Source: Panulirus ornatus (taxonomy: Eukaryota; Arthropoda; Malacostraca; Decapoda; Palinuridae). From it: 64,000 bases of DNA. The position numbers and the translations under genes are program-made. This document shows positions 1-11,801 of the stretch, in pieces. The stretch is taken from NCBI RefSeq assembly GCF_036320965.1, contig NC_092250.1:9529403-9593402 (forward strand). The letters run 5' to 3'. The notes under the pieces were generated by a model that was not told the origin of the DNA, did no database searches, and saw only the letters and a program-made list of their open reading frames with translations. Every line of letters starts with the position of its first letter. Within the stretch, counting starts at the first letter, position 1.

Positions 1-1440
1 TTTGGTCGAGGTGGTATGCAAAGTGAGAGGGTTAGGGAAAATTATTTGGTAAACAGAGAAGAGGTAGTAAAAGCTTTGAGGAAGATGAAAGCCGGTAAGG
101 CAGCGGGTTTGGATGGTATTGCAGTGAAATTTATTAAAAAAGGGGTGACTGTATTGTTGACTGGTTGGTAAGGTTATTTAATGTATGTATGATTCATGAT
201 GAGGTGCCTGAGGATTGGCGGAATGCTTGCATAGTGCCATTGTACAAAGGCAAAGGGGATAAGAGTGAGTGCTCAAATTACAGAGGTATAAGTTTGTTGA
301 GTATTCCTTGTAAATTATATGGGAGGGTATTGATTGAGGGGGTGAAAGCATGTACAGAGCATTAGATTGGGGAAGAGCAGTGTGGTTTTAGAAGTGGTAG
401 AGGATGTGTGGATCAGGTGTTTGCTTTGATGAATGTATGTGAGAAAAACTTAGAAAAGCAAATGGATTTGTATGTAGCATTTATGGATCTGGAGAAGGCA
501 TATGATAGAGTTAATAGAGATTCTCTGTGGAAGGTATTAAGAATATACTGTGTGGGAGGCAAGTTTTTAGAAGTGAAAAGTTTTTATCGAGGATGTATGT
601 CATGTGTACATGTAGGAAGAGAGGAAAGTGATTGGTTCTCAGTGAATGTAGGTTTGCGGCAGGGGTGTGTGATGTCTTCATGGTTGTTTAATTTGTTTAT
701 GGATGGGGATGTTAGGGAGCTGAATGCAAGAGTTTTGGAAAGAGGAGCAAGTATGAAGTCTGTTGTGGATGAAAGAGCTTGGGAAGTGAGTCAGTTGTTG
801 TTCGCTGATGATACAGCGCTGGTGGCTGATTCATGTGAGAAACTGTAGAACCTAGTGACTGAGTTTGGTAAAAGTTTGATGAAAGAAGAAAGTTGAGAGT
901 AAATGTGAAAAAATGCAAGGTTATTAGGTACAGTATGGTTGAGGGTCAAGTAGACTGGGAGGTAGGTTTGAATGGAGAAGAACTGGAGGAAGTAAAGTGT
1001 TTTAGATATCTGGGAGTGGATTTGGTAGCGGATGGAACCATGGAAGCGGAAGTGAATCATAGGGTGGGGGAGGGGTCGAAAATTCTGGGAGCCTTGAAGA
1101 ATGTGTGGCAGTCGAGAACATTATCTCGGAAAGCAAAAACGGGTATGTTTGAAGGAATAGTGGTTCCAACAATGTTGTATGGTTGCGAGGCGTGGGCTAT
1201 GGATAGAGTTGTGCGCAGGAGGGTGGATGTGCTGGAAATGAGATGTTTGAGGACAATATGTGGTTCGAGGTGGTTTGATCGAGTAAGTAATAACAGAGTA
1301 AGAGAGATGTGTGGTAATGAAAAGAGTGTGGTTGAGAGAGCAGCAGAGGGTGTTTTGAAATGGTTTGGTCACATGGAGAGAATGAGTGAGGAAAGATTGA
1401 GCAAGAGGACATATGTGTCAGAGTTGGAGGGAACGAGGAA
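1..1440 (+). mobile_element. RTE-type LINE, copy A (RT part, 5' cut by window edge, 3' truncated)
   Basis: Encodes the reverse transcriptase and part of the C-terminal region of the window's dominant RTE family. Readable in order are AAGLDGI (about 100-120), the LYKGKGDKSE block (240-270), [12 protein letters not shown] (about 475-510), GLRQGCVMS (650-680), the catalytic [11 protein letters not shown] (about 800-835), RYLGVDL and YGCEAWAMD (1180-1205). The frame is broken by a lost base near 145, a CAG-to-TAG stop at 363-365 and an indel near 875, so the copy is dead. It stops inside the C-terminal region at about 1440, where Penelope-like sequence starts without a gap. The C-terminal GRPxWRW motif and the 3' UTR are missing. 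It is one of the more diverged copies. Confidence 0.9.
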
Positions 1441-2351
1441 ACAAATATAAGTTTAGCATATACAGAAAACTCACCATTGTATACTCATATATCCATTATT
1501 ACTTATCTCAACATGACAGAGTTGAATTACCATCATTTCAATCTATTTTCCTTATCGTATTACGTGTTTGCATGCCAGAGATTATTGATGATGAGTTTGA
1601 GAAGATAAATTCTATTGGACTAAGTTAAAGTACCCTAGATATTTTATTGATAAATCCCATAAGTTAGCAAAGAAATGACTTTATAGAGTTGAACATAAAC
1701 CTCCCATTGGTACCAACAATCTTTTCTTTTTCCCTTTTGATAATTATTTTACTTTACTTCCCATGTTGCTTAAATCCTTTAATGTATATGTTGCTTTTAG
1801 TAGCAGTAGTACTGTAAAGAATATCTTAATCAGGAATTCACCAAAAAATTCTCTTGTTTGCATCTATAAAGTGCCTTGTGGAGATTGTGATAAATTTTAT
1901 ACTGGTCAGACTGATAAGGATCTTTATGTTAGACTTATGCAACATAAGTATAGTACAAGAACGTGACAAGAATGAAATGCCTGGTTTTATCACATTGAAA
2001 ACTATGATCATTGTATTGACTGGAGGAATGCCATCTCAGTTATTAACTCTAACTCTATTACCAAGAGAAATATCATTGAATCTTCTATTATTAAATACAC
2101 AAAGAATCATAATCTCAATATCAGTCATATTCTCTACAAATTAGATAACTTTGTTTTTGATAAAATTTGTAAAATGATAAGTTTATGAACGCTTGTTGCA
2201 TGTTTTGGACAATCATATGTTTACCAAATGGCGTCCTGTATTCGTCTCTTCGATGTATATCAACAGACTTATATTTCTCTCTTGTGTCTCCCCTGATGAT
2301 GTGATTATTGCACGAAAGTGCTGTTAAGAACTTATCGTGTTTCATTTTCCC
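1441..2351 (+). mobile_element. Penelope-like element fragment 1 (RT end, GIY-YIG domain, 3' tail)
   Basis: The first part (1441-1625) reads as the end of a Penelope-type reverse transcriptase (KFSIYRKLT, then DDEFEKINSIG). From about 1850 comes a GIY-YIG endonuclease-like block: CIYKVPCGDCDKFYTGQT followed by VRLMQHKY, then a frame change and RNIIESSIIK-type sequence near 2070-2105. Known family fact: Penelope-like elements join an RT to a GIY-YIG nuclease. Several stops and frameshifts make it non-functional. The non-coding tail (about 2215-2351) is shared with 16451-16601 and 22870-22990 and ends at ggactcatagg, directly joined to an RTE-derived short element. An open frame at 1413-1628 starts in the upstream RTE copy and runs into this element; I take it as a junction accident. 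Confidence 0.85.
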
Positions 2352-2550
2352 CGTGGACTCATAGGAGCGGGGGCTGGAAATCCTCCCATCTCGTTTTTTT
2401 TTTTTAAATTTTCGAAAAGAAGGAACAGAGAAGGGGGCCAGGTGAGGATATTCCCTCAAAGGCCCAGTCCTCCGTTCTTAATGCTACCTCGCTAACACGG
2501 GTGATGGCGAATAGTTTGAAAGGAAAAAAGAAAAAAGAATATATTTTTTT
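2352..2550 (+). mobile_element. Short RTE-derived (SINE-like) element, 5' truncated
   Basis: Matches the two better copies at 42853-43101 (- strand) and 43163-43410 (+ strand), but lacks their first 80 or so bases, the part shared with the RTE 5' head. It contains gctggaaatcctccc, an oligo-T run, the ggccaggtgagg block and the tail hairpin region near 2488-2510 (ctacctcgct...), followed by an A-rich stretch and T-rich sequence. There is no coding capacity. It is joined on its left exactly to the end of the Penelope tail. Confidence 0.8.
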
Positions 2551-2558
2551 TTTTTTTA

Positions 2559-3529
2559 TACTTTGTCGCTGTCTCCCTCGTTTGCGAGGTAGCGCAAGGA
2601 AACAGACGAAAGAAATGGCCCAACCCCCCCCCCATACACATGTATATACATACGTCCACACACGCACATATACATACCTACACAGCTTTCCATGGTTTAC
2701 CCCAGACGCTTCACATGTCTTGATTCAATCCACTGACAGCACGTCAACCCCGGTATACCACATTGCTCCAATTCACTCTATTCCTTACCCTCCTTTCACC
2801 CTCCTGCAAGTTCAGGCCCCGATCACACAAAATCTTTTTCACTCCATCTTTCCACCTCCAATTTGGTCTCCCTCTTCTCCTCGTTCCCTCCACCTCCGAC
2901 ACATATATCCTCTTGGTCAACCTTTCCTCACTCATTCTCTCCATGTGCCCAAACCATTTCAAAACACCCTCTTCTGCTCTCTCAACCACGCTCTTTTTAT
3001 TTCCACACATCTCTCTTACCATTGCATTACTTACTCGATCAAACCATCTCACATCACACATTGTCCTAAAACATCTCATTTCCAGCACATCCACCCTCCT
3101 GCGCACAACTCTATCCATCGCCCACGCCTCGCAACCATACAACATTGTTGGAAACACTATTCCTTCAAACATACCCATTTTTGCTTTCCGAGATAATGTT
3201 CTCGACTTCCACACATTCTTCAAGGCCCCCAGAATTTTCGTCCCCTCCCCCACCCTATAATTCACTTTCGCTTCCATGGTTCCATCCGCTGCCAGATCCA
3301 CTCCCAGATATCTAAAACACTTTACTTCCTCCAGTTTTTCTCCATTCAAATTTACCTCCCAATTGACTTGACCCTCAACCCTACTGTACCTAATAACCTT
3401 GCTCTTATTCCCATTTACTCTTAACTTTCTTCTTTCACACACTTTACCAAACTCAGTGACCGGCTTCTGCAGTTTCTCACATGAATCAGCCACCAGCGCT
3501 GTATCATCAGCGAACAACAACTGACTCAC

Positions 3530-3531
<2 letters not shown>
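2559..3531 (-). mobile_element. RTE-type LINE, copy B (short 3' UTR, 5' truncated)
   Basis: Minus-strand copy with its 3' end at 2559 and the short form of the 3' UTR. The 5' truncation point at about 3531 abuts a (TA)n(TG)n array. Its frame (2744-3529) is open throughout, so it is one of the less decayed copies. It lies tail to tail with the short element at 2352-2550. Confidence 0.92.
2744..3529 (-). CDS. RTE reverse transcriptase, C-terminal 261 residues (truncated ORF)
   Basis: An uninterrupted frame from just before the catalytic FADD motif ([15 protein letters not shown] at the N-terminus) to the natural end of the ORF (VVYRG, stop). Visible blocks are the thumb and connection region (RYLGVDLAADGTMEA, residues about 74-88), YGCEAWAMDR (about 134-143), WFGHMERMSEERL (about 190) and GRPNWRWKDGVKK (about 220-230), which is the usual RTE/BovB C-terminal signature. 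The endonuclease and RT motifs A and B are absent because the element is 5' truncated. The first methionine is only the first start codon after the truncation, so the protein is not expected to be functional. Confidence 0.85.
   Translation of the reverse strand: MSQLLFADDTALVADSCEKLQKPVTEFGKVCERRKLRVNGNKSKVIRYSRVEGQVNWEVNLNGEKLEEVKCFRYLGVDLAADGTMEAKVNYRVGEGTKILGALKNVWKSRTLSRKAKMGMFEGIVFPTMLYGCEAWAMDRVVRRRVDVLEMRCFRTMCDVRWFDRVSNAMVREMCGNKKSVVERAEEGVLKWFGHMERMSEERLTKRIYVSEVEGTRRRGRPNWRWKDGVKKILCDRGLNLQEGERRVRNRVNWSNVVYRG

Positions 3532-3614
<83 letters not shown>
3532..3614. repeat. (TA)n followed by (TG)n microsatellite
   Basis: About 45 bp of TA repeats pass directly into about 37 bp of TG repeats, at the 5' truncation point of RTE copy B. 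Confidence 0.97.
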
Positions 3615-3615
<1 letters not shown>

Positions 3616-4051
3616 TTGTGTATCTGTTTTATTAAGGCTAATGTATATTCAACACTCGCTGGCTGTCTGTTAGTGTTTCTAATTTTTCTCAACACACTTT
3701 TTGCTTCATCAGTAAAGTCTGAACTGAATATCCTGTACTCATTTCCATTCTATTCTTAGTCACCACCTTTCGGTTAAATTCAATGTAAGCTTTAATTTGA
3801 ACATTATTCTTTTGTCCCTCTAGTCTTTGTATAATGACATTTTGCATACATTTCGTCCGTCAGTCCTCTGGCACTTCACCATGAGGTAATCACACAATGA
3901 AAATTCTCACCATACAATCAGCAGCATTCATCCTCTTCCTGAGAAGTTAGAATGCAAACCAATCCATTTCAGCCGCTTTGTCTTTCTGTATGTTTTATCC
4001 AAGGCTTTCATTACCTCTTCTCCAAAAATAATCTATCAATAATGGCTGTGT

Positions 4052-4100
<49 letters not shown>

Positions 4101-4116
4101 TGTGGTGTGTGTGTAT

Positions 4117-4149
<33 letters not shown>

Positions 4150-4569
4150 GAAAAGAGTTGATCTGTGACATTACTCTTAATGGTTAATGGTTAAATCAAA
4201 GGTCATTGGTATCGAGGGTATATAACTGGGGATATAGTGGTAATGGTATTAATAGTAGAATAGATGGAGTTAGGGTGTAGGGACGGTGGCTTTCTTTGTG
4301 ACGATGAAGATGTGATGGAACACAAAATGATCCACTTTAGGTTCAATCGTCCTTAAACATAGCTTAGTAAGAATAAAAATGTGTAAAGAAGAGTATGTAG
4401 TTAAGAAAAGAATATTGAACAAATGTCAGTGTAGGTATGGTCAATTTGAAGATGAGGGTGTGATGAAGAAGGGCACTGTGAACACAAAATGATCCAAACT
4501 TAACTTAGATGTAGCTTTGTAAAGATAATGTGAAGATGAGGATATGGTGAAAAAGGATATAGTGAACAA
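3615..4569. other. No gene seen; (GT)n array and three diverged tandem units
   Basis: Holds a long GT-rich microsatellite (4046-4150). It also has three diverged copies of a roughly 60-80 bp unit (about 4301-4345, 4447-4510 and 4531-4586), recognisable by a gaagatgagg-like start and cacaaaatgatcc-like core. The last copy touches the SINE that follows. I found no coding region. Confidence 0.6.
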
Positions 4570-4742
4570 AAAGTGATCCAAGCTTCGTTGAAGTTCGGCC
4601 GCAGGATGGTCCTTCAGCTGTCTGAGGGAACATAAGAATATGAATACCTGAGATGGCTCTGGGACGACAACTGCCACTAGGACTCGAAATTGAGTGGCCC
4701 TTGCATGAATCATCGTCAACGACACTAACCACTACACAACTG
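4570..4742 (-). mobile_element. tRNA-derived SINE
   Basis: Read on the minus strand, it starts with an A-box-like stretch (GTGTAGTGGTTAGTGTCG, about 4720-4738). A B-box-like TTTCGAGTCC follows at about 4680-4690 with the spacing of an internal pol III promoter, and then unrelated sequence down to about 4570. The cloverleaf does not close well, so this is a tRNA-derived SINE head and not a tRNA gene. It differs from the composite SINEs at 19.5 and 31.9 kb. Confidence 0.6.
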
Positions 4743-4747
4743 CCTCG

Positions 4748-4762
4748 AGTGTGCGTGTGTGT

Positions 4763-4791
<29 letters not shown>
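4748..4791. repeat. (TG)n microsatellite
   Basis: A TG dinucleotide run with two interruptions, at the 5' edge of the SINE. Confidence 0.95.
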
Positions 4792-4793
<2 letters not shown>

Positions 4794-6617
4794 GTGAAAG
4801 TGAAAGGAATAAAATGCGTTACATGAAAAGTGAGACAACGTAAAATAGGATGTGAAAACTTGAAGAAGAAGAAGAATGGGAAAGTGGTTTGGGGAATGAA
4901 GGCGGTTATTTAAAGAAATGAGAGAGTGGGTATGAGAATGTTTATGAGGCCGGGTGTCTGAGGGTTAGGGTTTATATGAGAATGAGTTTGTGAGGACGGT
5001 TATAAGCTTAGGTGTTAGCATGAGAGCGTAAATGAGAGGATGAATGAGCTCAGATATAATGCCAGTTGCAAATGTTTGGGTGTGAGACGAATGCGATGGT
5101 GGGTGAGAAAGGATGTGTACTAGAATGGTGTGACAGGACGGGATAGGAGGAAAGGTTGTGAGATACTCATGTCAAAGGATGACAGTTGGAGGGTAGAATA
5201 CGAGACGTTGATGCGAAAGGATGGAAGCATTAACGAGAAGTCAACCAAGAGGAGTAGTGTCCACGTGAGGGATAAGGTGTGACGATTGGTGTATAAATTC
5301 GGGAATGTTATGGTTGCTTAGTAAGGGCTTGTATGTGAGGCCTTGCATTATGAATAGTGTTTAAGGGTTAGATGTGTGAGAGTTCTTGCGTAGGAGAGGG
5401 TAAATGAGGGCTTTGGTTTAAGGGCTGTTGTAATAAGTTAGGTTGCAAGGGCTGGATTATGGAGATTGCTACGTGTGGACTGGTCTGTCTGGCCTGGTGT
5501 GTGAGGGTTGGTATTTGTACACTGATGTAAAAGGACTGATTTTTGTGCGCTGGTATGTGAAGGATGGTGTTTCTGAGCTGTTGAGGCAAGTTTGATGATG
5601 TTCGGTCGCTTGGCACTGTGACAAGATCTCTGCCATTAAAGGAAAAAAGTCTCTTTGTCAATGACGAGTTTCAGGGCTTTTTTGAAGGTGTTAGCGAGGC
5701 CTTGCGGTAAAATGTAAAGTGAGTCTGTGATTCTTTGGGACTAGAGGTAGATATGATAGCCAACAATTTGCTGAATTCATTGGAGCCAATTATTGAGCTT
5801 ATATGGGAAAGGTGTAAGACATAGTCAGGGGGCCGCAAAAAAATGGAAGTTAGAGAGCAGAGTAGTTTTTCCGGGAACACAGAACTAGGAAAAGGAAAAG
5901 TTTATCAGCTACTGCTGATGTTTACGATTGTTAGGATGGGATTGTTCGAACTCTTGTGAGATTGATGTGATTGTGGTGGTGATCTACAAACTAGGAATGT
6001 GGGATGTTGGGTGAGAGTTGACTGTGGCTAATTCAATTAAAGGCTTTATTCGATAATCAAGGAGATACTCCTTTCCATGGAAGAACAAAACACTTTCTTT
6101 TCTTCTCTGATGATAAGCTTATAAAAGATGGGTAGCAGTGGTCTCCAAAAGCATGTTACGATGACTGCCGCAGGGAATGAATGATCTTGGACATCGGTGA
6201 TCATTACTCAGGCTGTGTAAACGATTTTGCAACATAGTCCTACCAATTTAGACGCATGAATCAAGATTCTGAAGGTGACCCAAACAGCTAACCCCACTAA
6301 GGCCATATCAAAATGAACCGTGAGAGAAAACAAACACCTTAATCTTAGTTTTCACGAATCTTACCAACGTAATTTTAAGATAGGAAGAGAAATGAGGTAA
6401 ATTATTTTTTAACAGGGTATCAAAAGAAGTTTTTATGATAAGACAAATAATTTAGACAAATAACTACACCTGTCATTACATTTCAGAACATGATGAATAT
6501 ATTTTTAAGCATAGTACACAAATTAATAAAAGGAAATACAAATGAATTGAAACAGCAATAGGCCAATAGATCCTCTGGGGCTTTTTGTGATGATAAAGGA
6601 TAACAGAAACTCACAAA
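4792..6617. other. No recognisable feature
   Basis: Single-copy-looking sequence, purine-rich on the + strand up to about 5640. Only short open frames without recognisable motifs occur. No repeat shared with the rest of the window was seen. Confidence 0.4.
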
Positions 6618-6890
6618 TCAATTTGGTAAGAGTAGCGAAACATACGGAAGTTTCAAAGCGAAGAATCTACAAATTTTCCATGCGGTGAAGGAGCTGCAAG
6701 TCGTAGACTTGACGCGCAAATATTCATTTTGTCTCTTCTCAGACGTATCTATTATATTCTTTTCGTCCACTTTAACTAACAGATCATTCCACATGTAAAC
6801 GATCCCGTTGAAGAAAGTGTATTTCGCCGGGGGTATTCTCGTCACGCATATTCTATGATAGCAAAGAAATGGTCTAAATAGAGGCATAGA
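6618..6890 (-). pseudogene. Possible C-terminal remnant of a CR1/L2-like LINE
   Basis: An 89-residue frame on the minus strand has the look of the very end of CR1/L2-type reverse transcriptases: an aromatic stretch followed by a WNDL-type motif (FFNGIVYMWNDLLVK, residues about 25-39), then a basic region ending in LRVKST. Only this pattern supports the call. Upstream minus-strand sequence is full of stops. It could be chance. Confidence 0.3.
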
Positions 6891-8139
6891 AAGATTCTAG
6901 GACATTTTTTGTAATTGTGAGTTCTTATTAGAAAAAGAAATAATCCTTCGAACATAATAAGCACCAGAAGACAGCAATCCAACTAATGCTGACCTAATAT
7001 GAAGATCAAACATCATTCTTTGCTCAGTCTCACCACTCTAGCACAAGCGACAAAGAAATATCCCTCTGTTCTTCGAGCAAGAATCTTCCACCCGACCTGC
7101 GATGAATACTGCTCACAACTAGGCTCAGCATCTACCACTACCTCACCTAGGCAGCGGTTTTGAGTCACGAGGAAGCAGCTGAAGCAGTCAGCTTGATATT
7201 GTATAGGGCGAATACTTTGCAAAGAACATCAAAGGCATCACAGGGTTATGGGCGGAAATTGAGTGGGAGGGAATGTCAATAAGTGATTGACCAGCCAAAA
7301 CGCCCTAGTGATCCAGTCAAATTGAGGCAGATTCTCAGAGACTCGCCGGAGAAAGAAAGAAATTTTAAGTGTCTTATCAAACGAAGGAGTGAAAATCCTC
7401 TTCAGTCCCAATAGTAAGAAGCTTTAACATGATGTCAAAGGGACATGTAATGCACACTCGGCCTGGATATACGATGGCAGAACTGCCCATTCACGAAAAG
7501 GTAGATACAGGAATAATCATGCAGTTGCTATTTGCATTTTAGACTCATGACTCGCTATAACGGGGCACTTACAGAGTTTACAATAATAAAATCCTGCATA
7601 TGATAATCATGATGTAGAGAGTAAACCATTTATGACACCACTTTTGTGATTCACCCAATTACCTTTTTTCTGATAAAAATAAACGACAATTCTTAAGCGG
7701 AAACGTGTGATTAGACGATTACCAAAAATCATTTAGAAACTTTTACGCAAAAATTCACCACATATTATCCTTCATGATAATGTCTCAGTCTTCTCGTTCT
7801 TAATTTGTAAGCTGCGCTAAAATGATTAATGAGCAGAACATGATTTTAGTCCTGTTTTCCTAGTAATTACGAAAATTACTGTTACCCCAGTAAACTATGA
7901 TATTATCTTTCCTTTGTTTTCCTGATTCAATGGCGATATCAGTATCAAAATGACCGAGAATGATAAGGGACAAGTACACAGTCTTGCACAGTCGACAGGC
8001 ATAAAGCTGAGAGAACCGACCGGGATAATGACCCATTACTTATATGACTACAAGAGGATGATTGCCCGAGGGACTCAACTCACAACCTACAATGAAATGA
8101 AATTTTCATGTAGATAATTGTAGTAGGACTTTTATATTT
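6891..8139. other. No recognisable feature
   Basis: AT-rich sequence. A 69-residue minus frame at 7013-7222 has no motif I recognise. No repeats shared with the rest of the window. Confidence 0.4.
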
Positions 8140-11134
8140 ATGATATGCAGAAGGACTGAACATATCATCATCGGCATAGACGGATGTCTAGTAAGATCCG
8201 CCACCAAAACAGAGTCGAGGGTTGAAATTCCATCATCGTATCATATATGGTCATACGTGTTATATGAAAGCCTCAGTGGTCCTGTTGCAAAACGATCAAT
8301 AACTGAAGGACTACAGGCTATCATAACTGGAGCTTATGGAAGACAGTATGGCGCGCACATCATCACACTATGACGTTTAGTACGCATATAGTTATCTTTA
8401 CATTTCAATGTTCGGTTTCATATAACGACACCTACGGAGCCAGTTATACCAGTAAGAGAAATTTGGTCTACAGAGCAAAAATTTTTGAAATCTGTAATCA
8501 CACATGCTTCATCATTGGAACCTCAGCTCAGGAGACTAAGCAGATATGGCGTAGTTGGTCTTAACCTCAGGGAGCTATGCTATATTTGTGGTACTTCTGA
8601 AAAATGCCTGGTCACAAGTGTAAAGCTCACACCTATGAGAGCAGTGCTTCAGGCATCTGTCAAAGGATATAATGATGCTCTTGTCCCTGACCTGATTGTA
8701 TTTGATGCTTGATGTCAAGGGTGCTGCTGCTCACTTTGTATCTCCGAAGGACCTAATGACGCTGCACCTGGAAAGGTAGGTGAACATAAAACATCATTTC
8801 ACCACAAGGTAACCTATGAACCTGCAGTCGAGAACACACTTCTCTTAAAACAGTTCCACAGGGTTGTGACACCCTCACAAGAACAAGTAAAGTTTGTTGT
8901 ACTTTGTTTGAAACGTATGTCCTCCAGCAAGGGGCAGAGGGCTAGTCTTTCTGGAAGCTGGAGCAACGACTGAAAAGTTATTTCAAAGAAGGACACGTTC
9001 TTTATTGCCTGGACTGGCTCTTTAAACTCTCTGTCTTCAAGTACCATCATTGTCGGAGATGCATTCATGAAGGCGACAAACCATGGAGGTAAGCTAGGTG
9101 AACAAGACCATACGACAGATCTAAGTGAGAGTGAAAGCGCACCAGTGAACATGTATAAGACACCTTATACTACATAGGGCATCTGGCACCTTGAGAAAGA
9201 GCTTCATCTTCATAAAGAACTTAAAAAGAAAAGAGAAAATGCGCATCGGCTCCAGAGAAAACATTAGAATGCTTCAGATGTTATGTCTCACAGAAAACGA
9301 GTGAAATTAACCGTGAGAGTTGTCACTCAATAGTAGTGAAAAAGAATTATTCTGAGAGACAATTCTGCTCACTCGCAGAAAGTTTCGACACTACATACAC
9401 TGGGGTACAGCCTTATACATTCAACCCAATGTTAGCAGTTAGCATCGATGTACAGCCTCGGTCATGCTGTGTCTTATGATTAGGTAACGTTTACTTGACA
9501 TTCCTGACATAACACAGATCACAGAGACCGGAAATCTGCTGCACTTGAAATTCGGAATGTAACCCTCGAAGATAGCAATATAGTAGAACATTTCCAGTAA
9601 AATGAGGATATGCTGGATTGGAAATGGTTAAAACTTTCCATGGCGGAAGTGTTGCAAAGACGTAGGGGGCCCGAGATGGTGATAATGCATACACTCCACG
9701 CACAACAGAGAAGGCAATAGATGCAGATCATACTGATGAACCACTTCATCGATATATTCAGGAGCACGAGAAACCAGATGTCATATAACACAGAAGTCAT
9801 ACAGTAAAAAAGGCAAAACCAGGACTCGATATGAGAGCTATCTACGTTCATTGGAAGAGATGCAACAAGCTCCCCTGCATGATTTCAGTCTGTAACCACA
9901 GTGAAGAATTTACCACACCAGTTCCAGTCATCAGAAATCTTCCCTTCTGATCTAGAATGTATAACATTCTGAAACCACTGACTGTGGCACATAGGCATGT
10001 TTGAATTGTATTCACTGAATGCCTGGTCATTTCCCACAGGGCTCGGCAGATATTATGAAGAGCGTCGAAGTAGATGAACGGGAATGTGACAGAGTGACTG
10101 GCTGGTACTCACTGCCTCATGGATTAGCTTTTTTTCCCATCATTACTAAGCTTTTCGTGGACGGCGGTCTGTTGGAGTTATTACCCGTAACAGATGTTAT
10201 GTGCTATGCCCCTGCGCACCTATTGCTTCTGGGCAAGCATCTGAAAAGAGTTTTAAGAGGAATCTTACTGGTAACAGTTAGCCTTATCATACCACTAAAT
10301 CCCATTGGCAAAAGTCACAATATGAAAACAGTTCATTGAGGATGTTGAATATGATAATTCTAGGAGACTTGCAGCGCACCTACCGAGCAGAGGACAAGCA
10401 ACCCACGAATGAGAACATTGAGACACTTGACACTACCGGAGTAATGGAAGCAATAAGCGGTTTCAGACTCCCGGTGTACACTATATCCCAATTAGCATCT
10501 TCAACATTCTGGAATAAGTAACTTGCTGGAGCTGCTCATGACATGTTTAAACTTTACGGAGCAGAGCGTTGCGCAGACTTTGAACTGCGTCGCATTCCCG
10601 CTGTCTAGGAGGCAATGCTATACGTTTTTGTTGGTTGGTAGTATAACTGTGCCAAGTGTGCTTTAGTATATGTGACAGAAAGGAGCCAGCTAATGTTTAA
10701 CGACGTCATTTCTACAAACTTTTTGCAGAATGGAGGGTTTGTGGTGAGCGGAACTTCCATGCAGTTCAATTGATCAAGACAGTGAACAGAGTTCTTAAAA
10801 GCGAGCGCCGTAAATATCTTCACTTTAGCTAAAAGAGTTCTGCTGCAGTGGCTTCGCAAGAGGAAGGTCACAAGTTCATATTCCCAAGAAGCTCCTGTGT
10901 ACATCGCATGGAGAAACACTCCAACGCAAATTGGAAAGATCAAGGATTATAAGGATTTTCGCTGATGTGGAGCATTTTATAGATGTACTTTGAAACAAAT
11001 ATCATAATCCACTGCTTCTTTTCTTGATCATCATTGTTAACTGGAAAGGTTACATAAAACGAAGGAAAATAACGTTTGGCAACATAAGCAGGAATTACAA
11101 GGTCATAAACGATGAAGTCTTCAGAGAAACCCAA
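8140..11134. other. Region of decayed open frames, origin unknown
   Basis: This block has less AT than its flanks and several medium open frames without simple repeats: + strand 8140-8373, 8485-8712, 10019-10339 and 10336-10521; - strand 8814-9152, 9519-9851 and 10605-10943. None shows a domain I can name. The + strand series around 10019-10980 reads almost on across a few stops (ending VYIAWRNTPTQIGKIKDY), which suggests an old broken coding region of about 1 kb. It could be a transposon, an integrated element or a host pseudogene. I cannot decide which. Confidence 0.35.
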
Positions 11135-11619
11135 GGTCTAAGACAAAGACATTTACAGATAAGGGGAAACTGATTTAGATAAAGTTAAGAAACCTGTGTG
11201 CGTATATGTAACTTGCTCTGGCTTGTTTTGTCTCTATCAAACATAGGGGACATTGGCATGAAGATAGTGCTGCAACAAGAGTGGGTTGCGGTGTCTCCAT
11301 CTTTCGTTAATTAGTATAGGCATTGCAAAAATGGAACAAGTCTGAGCATGCAGAGAAACTGGAGTAGTTAATGATGTTTCTGAGGAAGGAAACAACACTG
11401 CATATGTCAATGCTGGAAGAGCAATGATTCAGTCATTGAACGATTTCGTGACTTGGCAGTATACATAACGGTGCAGGTCCTGAGACTACTTAGAAATTAC
11501 TATCTTGGCATAAATCTACAACGTTATATGAGAAGGAAGACACGATAATAACAATGGAATGTCGACGTCGAGTTGATGAGACAACTTCCAGTCATCTAGT
11601 AGCAACCGCTCGTCTTGTG
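11135..11619. other. No recognisable feature
   Basis: No open frame above background and no repeat recognised. Confidence 0.4.
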
Positions 11620-11801
11620 TCAAACAATGTCTCATCCTCGAAGACTGTACAAAAAAGAAAAAGCCTGGCTTTACTTGTCAGTGATTGAATTGCTTCAAAT
11701 GAATCATTTCTCAAACAATGTCTCATCCTTGAAGGCTGTACAAAAAAGAAAAAGCCTGGCTTTACTTGTCAGTGATTGAATTGCTTCAAATGAATCATTT
11801 C
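11620..11801. repeat. Tandem duplication, 2 x 91 bp
   Basis: Two adjacent 91-bp units (11620-11710 and 11711-11801), each starting tcaaacaatgtctcatcct. They differ at only two positions that I can see (C/T and A/G). A partial third start (tcaagcaaaa) follows. The near identity implies a recent duplication. It is not coding in any frame I can support. Confidence 0.95.

Noticed and set aside
1413..1628. RTE-Penelope fusion protein
   Set aside because: The frame crosses a junction between two dead fragments; nothing suggests expression or conservation.
2501..3196. 231-residue plus frame
   Set aside because: Antisense of RTE copy B plus its 3' UTR.
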